Part shown: positions 1-6,984 of the stretch, one piece after another
Position numbering within the stretch: position 1 is the stretch's first letter
Layout: every line of letters starts with the position of its first letter
Source: Bryobacteraceae bacterium
GTDB taxonomy: Bacteria > Acidobacteriota > Terriglobia > Bryobacterales > Bryobacteraceae
DNA: 12,590 nucleotides
NCBI GenBank assembly: GCA_025350445.1
Contig: JANXXV010000098.1
Coordinates: 1 to 12,590 of the forward strand
Reading direction: 5' to 3'
Notes under the pieces: generated by a model
The model's database searches: none
Seen by the model: the letters and a program-made list of their open reading frames with translations, nothing else
Told to the model about the DNA's origin: nothing
Program-made: the position numbers and the translations under genes

Positions 1-354
1 GCGATGGCTGGCGACGGCATCAACGACGCACCCGCCCTAAGCGAAGCTGAAATAGGAATCGCCATGGGGACCGGCACCGACGTGGCTATGCAAAGCGCCG
101 GCATTACGCTGGTGAAAGGCGACCTGCGCGGTATTGCGAAAGCTATCCGGCTGAGTCGAGCCACCATGGGGAACATCCGGCAGAACCTGTTCTTCGCGTT
201 CCTCTACAACGCGCTTGGTATTCCGGTGGCGGCCGGGGTGCTTTATCCGTTTTTCGGCTTGCTGCTCAGCCCGATTATTGCCGGCGCCGCCATGAGCCTG
301 AGTTCCGTCTCGGTGATCGGCAACGCTTTGCGGCTGCGTAGAGTAAAGTTGTGA
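1..354 (+). CDS. copA: Cu(I)-translocating P1B-type ATPase, C-terminal fragment (CopA-like)
   Basis: This is the 3' end of a heavy-metal P-type ATPase; the 5' part lies outside the window and the reading frame is open from base 1. The first codons give the hinge motif [10 protein letters not shown] of the P domain, which binds Mg2+ and phosphate in all P-type ATPases. Two membrane helices follow. The first carries the Tyr-Asn pair (YN, about residues 68-69 counted from the Met at base 4) and the second carries Met-x-x-x-Ser (M97...S101). In P1B-1 pumps these residues form the intramembrane Cu(I) site, so copper (or silver) export across the inner membrane is the likely role. The protein ends in a short basic tail, as is usual. 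It converges on the pseudogene to its right with only 14 bases between them. Family assignment is firm; substrate is inferred from the motif pattern. Confidence 0.93.
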   Translation, partial: AMAGDGINDAPALSEAEIGIAMGTGTDVAMQSAGITLVKGDLRGIAKAIRLSRATMGNIRQNLFFAFLYNALGIPVAAGVLYPFFGLLLSPIIAGAAMSLSSVSVIGNALRLRRVKL

Positions 355-368
355 TTACCCCGTTGTGA

Positions 369-1543
369 TTAGGCAGGCAGCAACCCCATTCGCTGCAAAA
401 TCGCGGTGAACCTGGGTTCGCCGCGCAACTGGTCGTAGGCGGGATGCACCTTCAATGGCTGCAAAACAATTTCGCGCCGGTTGCATTCCTCCTCAAAGGA
501 CTGTAGCGCCTGCTCCGTCTCCCCGAGGCCCAGATGGACCAACGAAACGCTGGTGCAAGGCACGAAGCGAGAGGCCGATAGCTGCCGCAATTCGTCGAGG
601 ATGCGCCGCGCCTCGCCGGCTTGCCCGCTGAGCCCGAAGGCCTGGCCGAGTGCGCCCAGAATATTCGGGATGTCCCCTGCCAATTCCCGGCCCTTCCGCA
701 ATTGAACGATGGCCTCTTCGTACATGCCTTTTTGAATGTAGGCGCGGCCCATGGAAGTGAATCCTTTGTAGAAATATGGATCGAGATCCAATAATTCCCG
801 GTAATGCGCGATGGCTTCGTCGTGCGGCCAGAGGGCATCGCGAGAAAACCACTGCCCTCACGGATGATGGGCGACAGCGGGTCCAACCCGCAAGCAATTT
901 CCATTTCCGCCTGCGCTTCGGCAAACCGGCCCAGCATGCATAAGTGGTCGATGCCGAACCAGTGATGAGCGATGGCGTAGCCGGGGTTCGGGGCGATGGC
1001 GCGGCGGTAGTGCGTCTCCGCCTCGTCCCATTTCCACTCGTAGGCGGCGCGGATCAAACCGAGTGCGGTTTCCGCTCACCCAGCATAGGATCGAGAATTC
1101 CACACCACCACACGCAGGCCATCCACCTTGGTCAACAGGTGAATCAGTTCCTGTGTGAGCCCGTCGCTGAAGTAGTCGTTCTTACAGCCGGCGCTGAGAT
1201 TGGCGAACGGCAGCACGGCGATGGTGGACCACTATTGCAAAACGGGCGGCGCTTGGGTGGCCTCCGTGCGATTGCGGAACATTCGACCGCAGCCGGCGCG
1301 CCTCTACACGCACCACCGGGTCCAGCCCGGGGGGGCGTAACCGGCATTACGATCGAAAACCTCAAGCCCGATGACGAATTCTTTTAGTTCGGCCGCGCGA
1401 TTTTCCAGCGTGTGTTCTACGGTGAAACGCAGGAACCGGCTGATCCGCTCCGTATTCGCGAAACCCTTGCCGGCGAGGATTCGTTTGAGCTGCAGTTGGA
1501 CTTCCGAAGCGATTCCGCTGGGGTCTGGAAGCAATAAATTCAC
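369..1543 (-). pseudogene. Decayed winged-helix / TolB-like / TPR regulator
   Basis: Pieces of one protein family occur in the right order but in broken frames. From a GTG at 1543, a winged-helix start (LKRILAGKGFANTERISRFLRF, then EFVIGLEVFDR) runs to a run of seven C (minus strand) near 1329-1335. There the frame shifts, and the expected continuation LDPVVRVEARRLR reads in another frame. About 1219-1076 encodes the TolB-like block (AVLPFANLS...DYFSDGLTQELIHLL), closed by an in-frame TGA at 1076-1078. TPR repeats follow (YEWKWDEAETHYRRAI, GYAIAHHWFGIDH). A second frameshift near 845-855 leads to the last TPRs, ending at 369. The stretches between the winged helix and TolB block, and between the TolB block and TPRs, are far shorter than in intact members, implying deletions. 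Intact relatives are thought to be DNA-binding regulators; no function is expected here. The exact start is uncertain because the open frame extends to 1609. Confidence 0.85.
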
Positions 1544-1735
1544 GGGATTGCTTGAAAATGTATTATACCTAGTGTAGCGGCCAAGAAATAGCTGGACAGG
1601 CCAAGGCACCGGTATTTATCGGGGTCATCCGCCGCAAAGATTATTAGCCGCCGATGGACGCGGAGTGCGCGGATGGCGGGTGAACGGCCTTGACTCAATC
1701 TGGTGGCGGATTCGTGGACAGTACACTGGTGCTGA
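1544..1735. other. Intergenic region upstream of the 376-aa protein
   Basis: This stretch separates the divergent pseudogene and the 376-aa gene. It holds the TATAAT hexamer and, around 1648-1680, a run of related words (CCGATGGACGCGG, GCGCGGATGGCGGG) that resembles the degenerate CGGATG-type intergenic repeats of some acidobacterial genomes. I see no RNA gene, clear terminator or convincing promoter for the gene on its right. Confidence 0.4.
1562..1567 (-). promoter_or_regulatory. Possible -10 element of the decayed regulator
   Basis: On the minus strand the bases read TATAAT, a perfect sigma-70 -10 hexamer, in a locally AT-rich patch 18 bases upstream of the GTG at 1543. A weak -35 (TATTTC) lies 17 bases further upstream. 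If used, it would give a very short leader. It may be a leftover promoter of the pseudogene or a chance match. Confidence 0.3.
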
Positions 1736-2866
1736 ATGCCTGAAGACGATTTCGACCGCGCCGAACACGCGCTGCAAGCGGGCGGCGCCGAACAAGCGCT
1801 GCAATTCCTGAGTGACAAGTTCCGGGGTGAGAAGAACTATGCCGCTCTTTTTGAGACGCGGTTGATGCGGAAACGCCGCGAACTCGGGCTGCCCTTGCTG
1901 CAGATGGGATCGCTCGACGACATTCCAGAAGACAAGCGGCCGGGCTATGAGAAAGAGTTCATTGAAGCCGCCCGCGAAACCGGCAATCTATTCCTGGGCG
2001 ACGGCGACATTCCCCGGGGCTATTCCTACCTGCGCGCCATTGGAGATCTTCAGCCCGTCTACAACGCCATTGACCGCGTGACGCCCGACGACGTGAACGA
2101 CGCTGTGCTTGAGATTGCCTTGCATGAGCGTGTGCATCCGCGCAAAGGCTTCGAACTGGTGATGGCCAGCCACGGCATCTGCCGCGCGATCACCGTTTTC
2201 GGGCAATATCCCGGGACCCAGGGACGCGAGGATTGCCTGCACCTGATGATCACCAGGCTGCACTCGGATCTGATGGCGAGCCTGCGCCGCAGCATTGAAG
2301 AAGCGGAGGGCGCGGTTCCGGCGGGCCAATCCCTGCCGGAATTAATTGCCGGGCGGGAGTGGCTTTTTGAAGGGATGAACTATTACGTGGATACGTCGCA
2401 TCTGGTTTCCATTATTGGGTTTAGCTTGGAACTGACTGACCCGGCGATGCTGCGCATGGCGATTGAACTCTGTGAGTACGGCACGAAACTGTCACCCATG
2501 TTTCACTATCGCGGGGATCCGCCGTTTGAAGACATTTACGCGGATCACGCCATTTTTCTGAAAGCCTTGTTGGGGGACGACGTGGAAGCCGGAATTGCGC
2601 ATTTCGTCAAAAAAGTGGAAAACAGCGACGCGGAAGAGATTGGCACGGGTCCGGCACAGATTCTGATTGTTCTGCTGGGGCGCCTGAAGCGCTACAAGCA
2701 GGCGGTGGAAATTTCGGTAAAGTATCTTGCGGACGGCGATCAAACTCAACTGGCGTGTCCGTCTGTGTTGCAGCTCTGTTATCTGGCGGAAGATCCCGAA
2801 AAAATGATGGAAATAGCAAAGAGAAAGCAGGATTTATTGGGTTTTACGGCGGGATTGCTTTCCTGA
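1736..2866 (+). CDS. Hypothetical alpha-helical protein, 376 aa
   Basis: I do not recognise a named family. The protein is soluble by appearance: no signal peptide, no membrane segment, a mixed-charge helical composition and repeated helix-pair patterns. The N-terminus (FDRAEHALQAGG, AEQALQFLSDKF) looks TPR-like, followed by the conserved-looking phrase LMRKRRELGLPLL. The last third (IFLKALLGDDVEAGIAHFVKKV, then RLKRYKQAVEISVKYL) again resembles solenoid repeats, so a protein-protein interaction role is a fair inference, nothing more. The ATG at 1736 directly follows an in-frame TGA (1733-1735), so no upstream in-frame start exists; the ribosome-binding site is poor. It stops 7 bases before the end of the convergent small membrane gene. 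It lies between T6SS genes and unrelated genes, so a T6SS link is not shown. Confidence 0.82.
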   Translation: MPEDDFDRAEHALQAGGAEQALQFLSDKFRGEKNYAALFETRLMRKRRELGLPLLQMGSLDDIPEDKRPGYEKEFIEAARETGNLFLGDGDIPRGYSYLRAIGDLQPVYNAIDRVTPDDVNDAVLEIALHERVHPRKGFELVMASHGICRAITVFGQYPGTQGREDCLHLMITRLHSDLMASLRRSIEEAEGAVPAGQSLPELIAGREWLFEGMNYYVDTSHLVSIIGFSLELTDPAMLRMAIELCEYGTKLSPMFHYRGDPPFEDIYADHAIFLKALLGDDVEAGIAHFVKKVENSDAEEIGTGPAQILIVLLGRLKRYKQAVEISVKYLADGDQTQLACPSVLQLCYLAEDPEKMMEIAKRKQDLLGFTAGLLS

Positions 2867-2873
2867 GCGGCGG

Positions 2874-3083
2874 TTATTTCGGCAGGTCGATCAGGCCCAT
2901 GTGGTGCATAATCACTGCCGCCCCTGCTACCAGCAATATCATACTGATCAGGACCGAGCCGGCGATGCTGGAACGTTTCCCCTGATTTTTCCGGGCGCGC
3001 ACGAGTTCTCCGCGCATCAAATCGCGATACTCGTAGTCCTCCATCTGGTAAACATCTTCGGCGGTTACGCGTCTCTTTCCCAC
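2874..3083 (-). CDS. Small tail-anchored membrane protein, 69 aa
   Basis: A short reading frame on the minus strand begins with GTG at 3083, immediately after an in-frame TGA. The first 40 residues are charged (EDYEYRDLMRGELVRARKNQ), followed by a single hydrophobic helix (about residues 41-61, with SVLISMILLVAGAAVIM) and a short tail LIDLPK. This topology suggests a cytoplasmic N-terminus anchored in the inner membrane by a C-terminal helix. An alternative start is the ATG 14 codons downstream (MEDYEY), giving 56 aa. A longer frame in another phase, starting near 3120, overlaps it and looks like a shadow. Function is unknown. The composition, clear amphipathic-plus-membrane design and neat fit between two genes argue that it is real, but short length limits certainty. 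Confidence 0.6.
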   Translation of the reverse strand: MGKRRVTAEDVYQMEDYEYRDLMRGELVRARKNQGKRSSIAGSVLISMILLVAGAAVIMHHMGLIDLPK

Positions 3084-3140
3084 TCATCCAGTTATAGAGG
3101 AAATTCTTTTCATTTTCCATGGAGAAGAATCCCAGATGGT

Positions 3141-3169
3141 ACTAAGTGCTTTTTCTGGCGATACTTAGT
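3141..3169. promoter_or_regulatory. 7-bp inverted repeat upstream of the esterase
   Basis: ACTAAGT (3141-3147) and its reverse complement ACTTAGT (3163-3169) are separated by 15 bases, about 45 bases before the esterase start and 58 upstream of the divergent small gene. It could be an operator for either gene, but seven-base arms can arise by chance. Confidence 0.2.
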
Positions 3170-3212
3170 CCTTTCGCGCCGATCGGGACGCTAAGATAGC
3201 AATGAACACTAC

Positions 3213-3986
3213 ATGACAGGACAGTTTCAAACGTATTCCGGATTTCATTCCAGGTATCTGAAGGTGGATCACGATATCATCGTCCACCTGCCGCCGGGAT
3301 ACTATGAGGATGATCGCCGCTACGCCGTGCTGTACCTGCAGGACGGGCAGAATCTGTTCGATCCGGCTACGGCATACGGCGGGCAGGAATGGCGTGCCGA
3401 TGAGACCGCGGACATGCTGATCCGCAATGGCGAGGTAGAGCCGCTGATTCTGGTGGGCATCTACAATGCCGGGCACGCGCGGATCGACGAGTACACGGCG
3501 TCCAAGGATCGCTCGGTGGGGAAAGGCGGGCAGGCGCATCTCTACGGCCGGATGCTGGTGGAAGAACTGAAGCCGTTCATCGACGGCGAATACCGCACGC
3601 TGCCGGAAGCGCAACACACCGGCATCGGAGGTTCTTCGCTGGGCGGATTAGTGTCACTGACGATCGGGCTGCGGTATCCCGAGGTATTCGGGAAACTGGC
3701 GGTGATGTCGCCGTCGGTGTGGTGGGACCGGCGCGCCATTCTGCGCACCGTTGCCGCCAGTCCGCTTCACTTGAGGCCGAGAATCTGGCTGGACATCGGA
3801 ACGGCGGAAGGGCAAAGCACCACGGACGACGCGCGGCTGCTGCGCGATACGCTATCCGGCAAAGGCTGGCAGGATGGTCTGGATCTGGCGTATTACGAGG
3901 CCTACGGCGCCGGGCACAACGAGCGCGCCTGGGGCGACAGGGTGGGCCCCATGCTGCAATTTTTGTTCCCTAATAGAGCCGGCTAG
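3213..3986 (+). CDS. Putative esterase, alpha/beta hydrolase (esterase D / enterochelin-esterase-like)
   Basis: The 257-aa protein has the layout of the putative-esterase family (Pfam Esterase, PF00756). An early strand carries HLPPGYYEDDRRYAVLYLQDG (about 25-44), where a dipeptide such as QDG commonly helps shape the oxyanion region. The nucleophile elbow is GSSLG (140-144) with Ser142 as the probable catalytic serine. The acid is probably in the 194-206 segment (IWLDIGTAEG and following), and His235 in GAGHNERAW is the probable catalytic histidine. No signal peptide is visible, so it should act in the cytoplasm on a soluble ester or thioester; the substrate cannot be told. The ATG at 3213 has a weak ribosome-binding site; a four-codon frame starting at 3202 precedes it. 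Two small hairpins follow the stop. Its position beside tssK does not by itself make it a T6SS lipase effector. Confidence 0.88.
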   Translation: MTGQFQTYSGFHSRYLKVDHDIIVHLPPGYYEDDRRYAVLYLQDGQNLFDPATAYGGQEWRADETADMLIRNGEVEPLILVGIYNAGHARIDEYTASKDRSVGKGGQAHLYGRMLVEELKPFIDGEYRTLPEAQHTGIGGSSLGGLVSLTIGLRYPEVFGKLAVMSPSVWWDRRAILRTVAASPLHLRPRIWLDIGTAEGQSTTDDARLLRDTLSGKGWQDGLDLAYYEAYGAGHNERAWGDRVGPMLQFLFPNRAG

Positions 3987-3990
3987 TGAA

Positions 3991-4029
3991 GAGCGCGACC
4001 TGGGGTCGCTCGCAGACGCGGGCGTCTGC
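3991..4029. repeat. Two adjacent intergenic hairpins after the esterase gene
   Basis: The first hairpin (3991-4011) pairs CGACC with GGTCG across three bases, extended by GAG/CTC around a bulge. The second (4012-4029) is a perfect palindrome, GCAGACGC-GG-GCGTCTGC, followed by CCCCACC. Neither has a T tract, so a classical intrinsic terminator is not supported. The second resembles the CAGACGC...GCGTCTG palindromic elements I associate with acidobacterial intergenic regions, so a dispersed repeat is the better reading. The rest of the gap to tssK (4030-4148) shows no clear promoter. Confidence 0.55.
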
Positions 4030-4148
4030 CCCACCTTCGGTCTAGTTAGGATTTGTGAATCATTTGGATGGGATGGGACACTTCAAGGCGCTTGCATTAA
4101 CCGGCGGGACCCTGACCGCGATGAGAGATTCGTGGTAATTTGAGTGCC

Positions 4149-5504
4149 ATGAAGCAACTGCAACCGGTAATCTGGATGAAAGGCACGTTTCTGAGTCCGC
4201 AGCACCTGCAGACTCAGGACCGCTTCATTGAGAACTCGCTGCAGTTTCAGCTCGAGTCGCTCAGTTTCCAGCCGTGGGGGTTCGAATCGCTCGCCATCGA
4301 TCAGGAAGCCCTGTCGAGTGGATATCTTTCGGTGGCCGGCGCGTCCGGCATTTTTCCGGACGGTCTGATGTTCGATATTCCCGCCTCGGACCCTGCGCCG
4401 CCGCCCACGCAAATCGCCGAATTCTTTGAGCAGGACCAGACCGAGATTGAAATCTACATGGCCATTCCACAGCATCGGGACCGCGGTCTGAACGTCTCGA
4501 TTGCGCGCCGGGACGCCGATACGCGCTACCTGGCCGAGGTTGCGATGCTGCGCGACGAAAATTCCGGCTCCACTGAGAAGGCGATTCAGGTGGGCCGCAA
4601 GAACTTCCGTTTCCTGGTGGGCGAGCGCGCGCAGGAGGGAGTCTCGGCGCTGCGTGTGGCCAAGGTGCAGCGCACCCCGGCCGGAACCTTTCAATTGGAC
4701 CAGAAATTCGTTCCGCCGCTGCTCAACATCTCCGCCAGCACGTACCTGATCTCCATTGCGCGGCGACTGGTGGAAATCATTGCCGCCAAGAGCAGTCTGC
4801 TGGCAGGCTCGCGCCGCCAGAAAAACTTGAGTCTGGCGGAGTTCGGCACATCGGATATTGCAAACTTCTGGCTGCTCTACACCATCAATCTGAATTTTCC
4901 GGTGATGCAGCATCTATTCGAAACCCGGCGCGGCCATCCGGAGAAACTATTTGCGGCGATGCTGAGTCTGGCCGGAAGCCTGACCACATTTTCGTCGCAG
5001 ATTCACCCCCGCGATCTGCCGAAATACAATCATGACCGCTTGTCCGAGTGCTTCACCGATCTGGACGAGAAGCTGCGGTTCCTGCTGGAAACGGTGGTGC
5101 CCAGCAACTTCGTCTCGCTGCCGTTGAAACTGGTGCAGCCATCCATCTACGCCACATCGATAAACGACGACAAGTATCTGGTCAATACGAAGATGTACCT
5201 CGCCGTCAGCGCCGACATGAATGAGGGCGAATTGATCGGGAAGACGCCGTATCTAATCAAAGTCTGCTCCGCAAATCACATTGAGCACCTGGTGCGGCAG
5301 GCTTTGCCCGGCGTGCCGCTGACGCACGCTCCGCGGCCGCCCAGTTCCATTCCGGTGAAGATGAACAGCCAGTATTTCAGCCTGAATCAAACGGGCGTGG
5401 CGTGGGAAGCCATCGTGCGCGCCCGTAATCTGGCGGCCTATGTGCCGGGAGATTTCCCTTCGCCTCAGATGGAATTGATTATATTGCTACCGGAGGCGAA
5501 CTGA
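4149..5504 (+). CDS. tssK: Type VI secretion baseplate protein TssK (copy 1)
   Basis: TssK connects the T6SS baseplate (TssEFG) to the cytoplasmic domains of TssL and TssM. This 451-aa protein has the family's usual length and landmarks: an N-terminal block with W-x-x-G-x-x-L-x-P-x-H-x-Q (IWMKGTFLSPQHLQ), a central helical region with DIANFWLLYTIN (about 236-247) and RGHPEKLF (about 261-268), and a C-terminal block ending in AAYVPGDFP (about 429-437). I chose the ATG at 4149 because it aligns exactly with the start of the second TssK (MKxL) and gives the same length; an in-frame TTG at 4140 would add three residues. It stands apart from the tssK-tssL pair further right and converges on a methyltransferase gene, whose end it overlaps by 40 bases. 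The glutamate of the usual W-x-E-G is lysine here (WMKG). Confidence 0.93.
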   Translation: MKQLQPVIWMKGTFLSPQHLQTQDRFIENSLQFQLESLSFQPWGFESLAIDQEALSSGYLSVAGASGIFPDGLMFDIPASDPAPPPTQIAEFFEQDQTEIEIYMAIPQHRDRGLNVSIARRDADTRYLAEVAMLRDENSGSTEKAIQVGRKNFRFLVGERAQEGVSALRVAKVQRTPAGTFQLDQKFVPPLLNISASTYLISIARRLVEIIAAKSSLLAGSRRQKNLSLAEFGTSDIANFWLLYTINLNFPVMQHLFETRRGHPEKLFAAMLSLAGSLTTFSSQIHPRDLPKYNHDRLSECFTDLDEKLRFLLETVVPSNFVSLPLKLVQPSIYATSINDDKYLVNTKMYLAVSADMNEGELIGKTPYLIKVCSANHIEHLVRQALPGVPLTHAPRPPSSIPVKMNSQYFSLNQTGVAWEAIVRARNLAAYVPGDFPSPQMELIILLPEAN

Positions 5505-6946
5505 AGGAAGCCTTCGGAGATCAATAGCACCAGCGCCTGAGCGAACTGGTCCGGCGAAGTTCCCTGGGCGACCAGTCCATTGGCGATCAGCATGCGCAGA
5601 TGTTCGCGGCCGGTTTTTGCGCCGTTGCAGAGGCCCAGCAGTTGCACCATCCACGACTGGATCTTGCATTCCACGGGGAATGGATAGTCCACTTGCAGCT
5701 TGTATTCGGCGGGCGTCCAATCGCCGTCGCGCAGATGATTTAGGACGCTGAGCGCGGCTCCGGGAGCGGCGGTCAACGGGGAATCGAGCGCCTTCTTTGC
5801 GCCGGTTCCGTTGGCTACCGCCCGTTCCCAGCGCATCAGCCAGTCCATCTCCGCGCGGCGATGCGTCATCTGCCCGCTCTGCCGCCGCACCGTGAACGGC
5901 GCCCGGCGTTCGGTTTTGCGGCGCATCAGCAACGTGCCGTAGACCAATGCCGTCGCGCCGCGGCTGCGAAACAATTCCTTCCAATGGCTCACTTGCTCCA
6001 ACGCGGTGGCCCCGCTCATTACCGAATTGGCGATGAACTCCGCGGGGTCTAGCGTTTTCCGCGTCACCAGCGCGATATCGAACTCCTGCCGCGCGTCGCC
6101 CAGCCAGGTGCGCGCGCGCTGCTCAAACGGAGCTTCCTCGGTATCCAGCCCCATGCTCAACAGGCAGAACTCCCCGCCGGGCGAGAGGTACCCGGGCAGA
6201 CTTTGCACAATCTGTTTTCCCACCTGCTCTCCGTCTTCGCCGCCATCGCTAAATAGATTTTTCGCCTTCAGCACCGGCACATGGGGTGGATGGGACACGA
6301 TGCAATCGAACTTGCGGCCGGCGAGCGGTTCATACAAGTTGCCCCGATCTATTCTTAGATTTGCCAGGCCGTTCAGGCGCCGGTTGAACCCGGCGAATTG
6401 CGCGGCACGCGCGCCCAGGTCGCAGGCGAAAGCGGTGGTGGCGAAATCCCGCGCAGCCACCAGCGCGGCAATGCCGCTGCCCGTGCACAGGTCGAGGAAT
6501 GCTTTGCATTTGTCCCTGGGAATCACGTCCATGAAGCGGCGCGAGTTCGCCTCCATTGCGGGATATACGGAGTCGGCGGCGTCGCTGGCGCGGTCGGATA
6601 GGAGATAGAGATTTTCCGCGGGATAGAGCGCGGCGGGGCAGCGGATTTCGCCGGCTGATTCCAGCAGCAATCCGAACCCGGCCAGCAAGCCTGCGAGCCC
6701 TCGGGGCAGCAGGGCGGCACTTGCGCCCGGCGGCAGCGCCCGGCCTTCCAGCAGCAGCCACGTCAGCGCATCCAGCGTGTCTTCCAGCGGCGGAGTTTGT
6801 TCTCGCCGTGCGGCTGAAGTGATGATCTGGTCCAGGCGGCTGACACCGGCGCGCCGGCAGATGGCGGCTTCCCCGTATCCGGCATCGGTTAGCATTCCCC
6901 GAAGCGTTGCGAACTGTTCATCCGTTCCAAGAACACACGCGCTCAT
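5465..6946 (-). CDS. SAM-dependent methyltransferase (copy B), HPPH motif
   Basis: The 493-aa protein has a helical N-terminal domain (about 1-140), a class I Rossmann methyltransferase core with motif I LDLCTGSGIAA (151-161, SAM-binding glycines) and acidic ACDLG after strand 2 (174-178), and a motif IV reading SHPPHVP (218-224) where related MTS-type enzymes (RsmC/PrmC class) have NPPY. A C-terminal domain (about 400-482) has the winged-helix look of methyltransferase regulatory tails (SWMVQLLGLCNGAKTGREHL). I start at the ATG at 6946 because MSACVLGTDEQF aligns with the start of the paralogue; the frame stays open to 7210 only through antisense of that paralogue. The substrate is unknown. 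The last 11 residues have no counterpart in the paralogue and are encoded opposite the end of tssK copy 1. It is third in the minus-strand unit, 38 bases after copy A. Confidence 0.85.
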   Translation of the reverse strand: MSACVLGTDEQFATLRGMLTDAGYGEAAICRRAGVSRLDQIITSAARREQTPPLEDTLDALTWLLLEGRALPPGASAALLPRGLAGLLAGFGLLLESAGEIRCPAALYPAENLYLLSDRASDAADSVYPAMEANSRRFMDVIPRDKCKAFLDLCTGSGIAALVAARDFATTAFACDLGARAAQFAGFNRRLNGLANLRIDRGNLYEPLAGRKFDCIVSHPPHVPVLKAKNLFSDGGEDGEQVGKQIVQSLPGYLSPGGEFCLLSMGLDTEEAPFEQRARTWLGDARQEFDIALVTRKTLDPAEFIANSVMSGATALEQVSHWKELFRSRGATALVYGTLLMRRKTERRAPFTVRRQSGQMTHRRAEMDWLMRWERAVANGTGAKKALDSPLTAAPGAALSVLNHLRDGDWTPAEYKLQVDYPFPVECKIQSWMVQLLGLCNGAKTGREHLRMLIANGLVAQGTSPDQFAQALVLLISEGFLQFASGSNIINSI

Positions 6947-6984
6947 TCCTGTTTTATTCCAACCGTTATGGGACGGCGAGCGGA

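Noticed and set aside
858..1103. Separate small minus-strand gene in the decayed region
   Set aside because: It is an out-of-phase reading of the TPR remnant, which reads sensibly in the neighbouring frame.
2779..3120. Alternative 113-aa minus-strand gene
   Set aside because: It overlaps the small membrane gene and the end of the 376-aa gene and lacks any coherent domain or membrane pattern.
4060..4100. Sigma-54 promoter upstream of tssK copy 1
   Set aside because: A GG-N10-GC spacing can be found in the GGGACACTTCAAGGCGCTTG stretch, but the flanking bases do not match TGGCAC-N5-TTGCA.
4140..4148. TTG start for tssK copy 1
   Set aside because: The ATG three codons later aligns exactly with the start of tssK copy 2 and gives the same 451-aa length.
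4083..4913. Long minus-strand frame opposite tssK copy 1
   Set aside because: Composition is that of an antisense shadow, no motif is recognisable, and the plus strand encodes a clear TssK.
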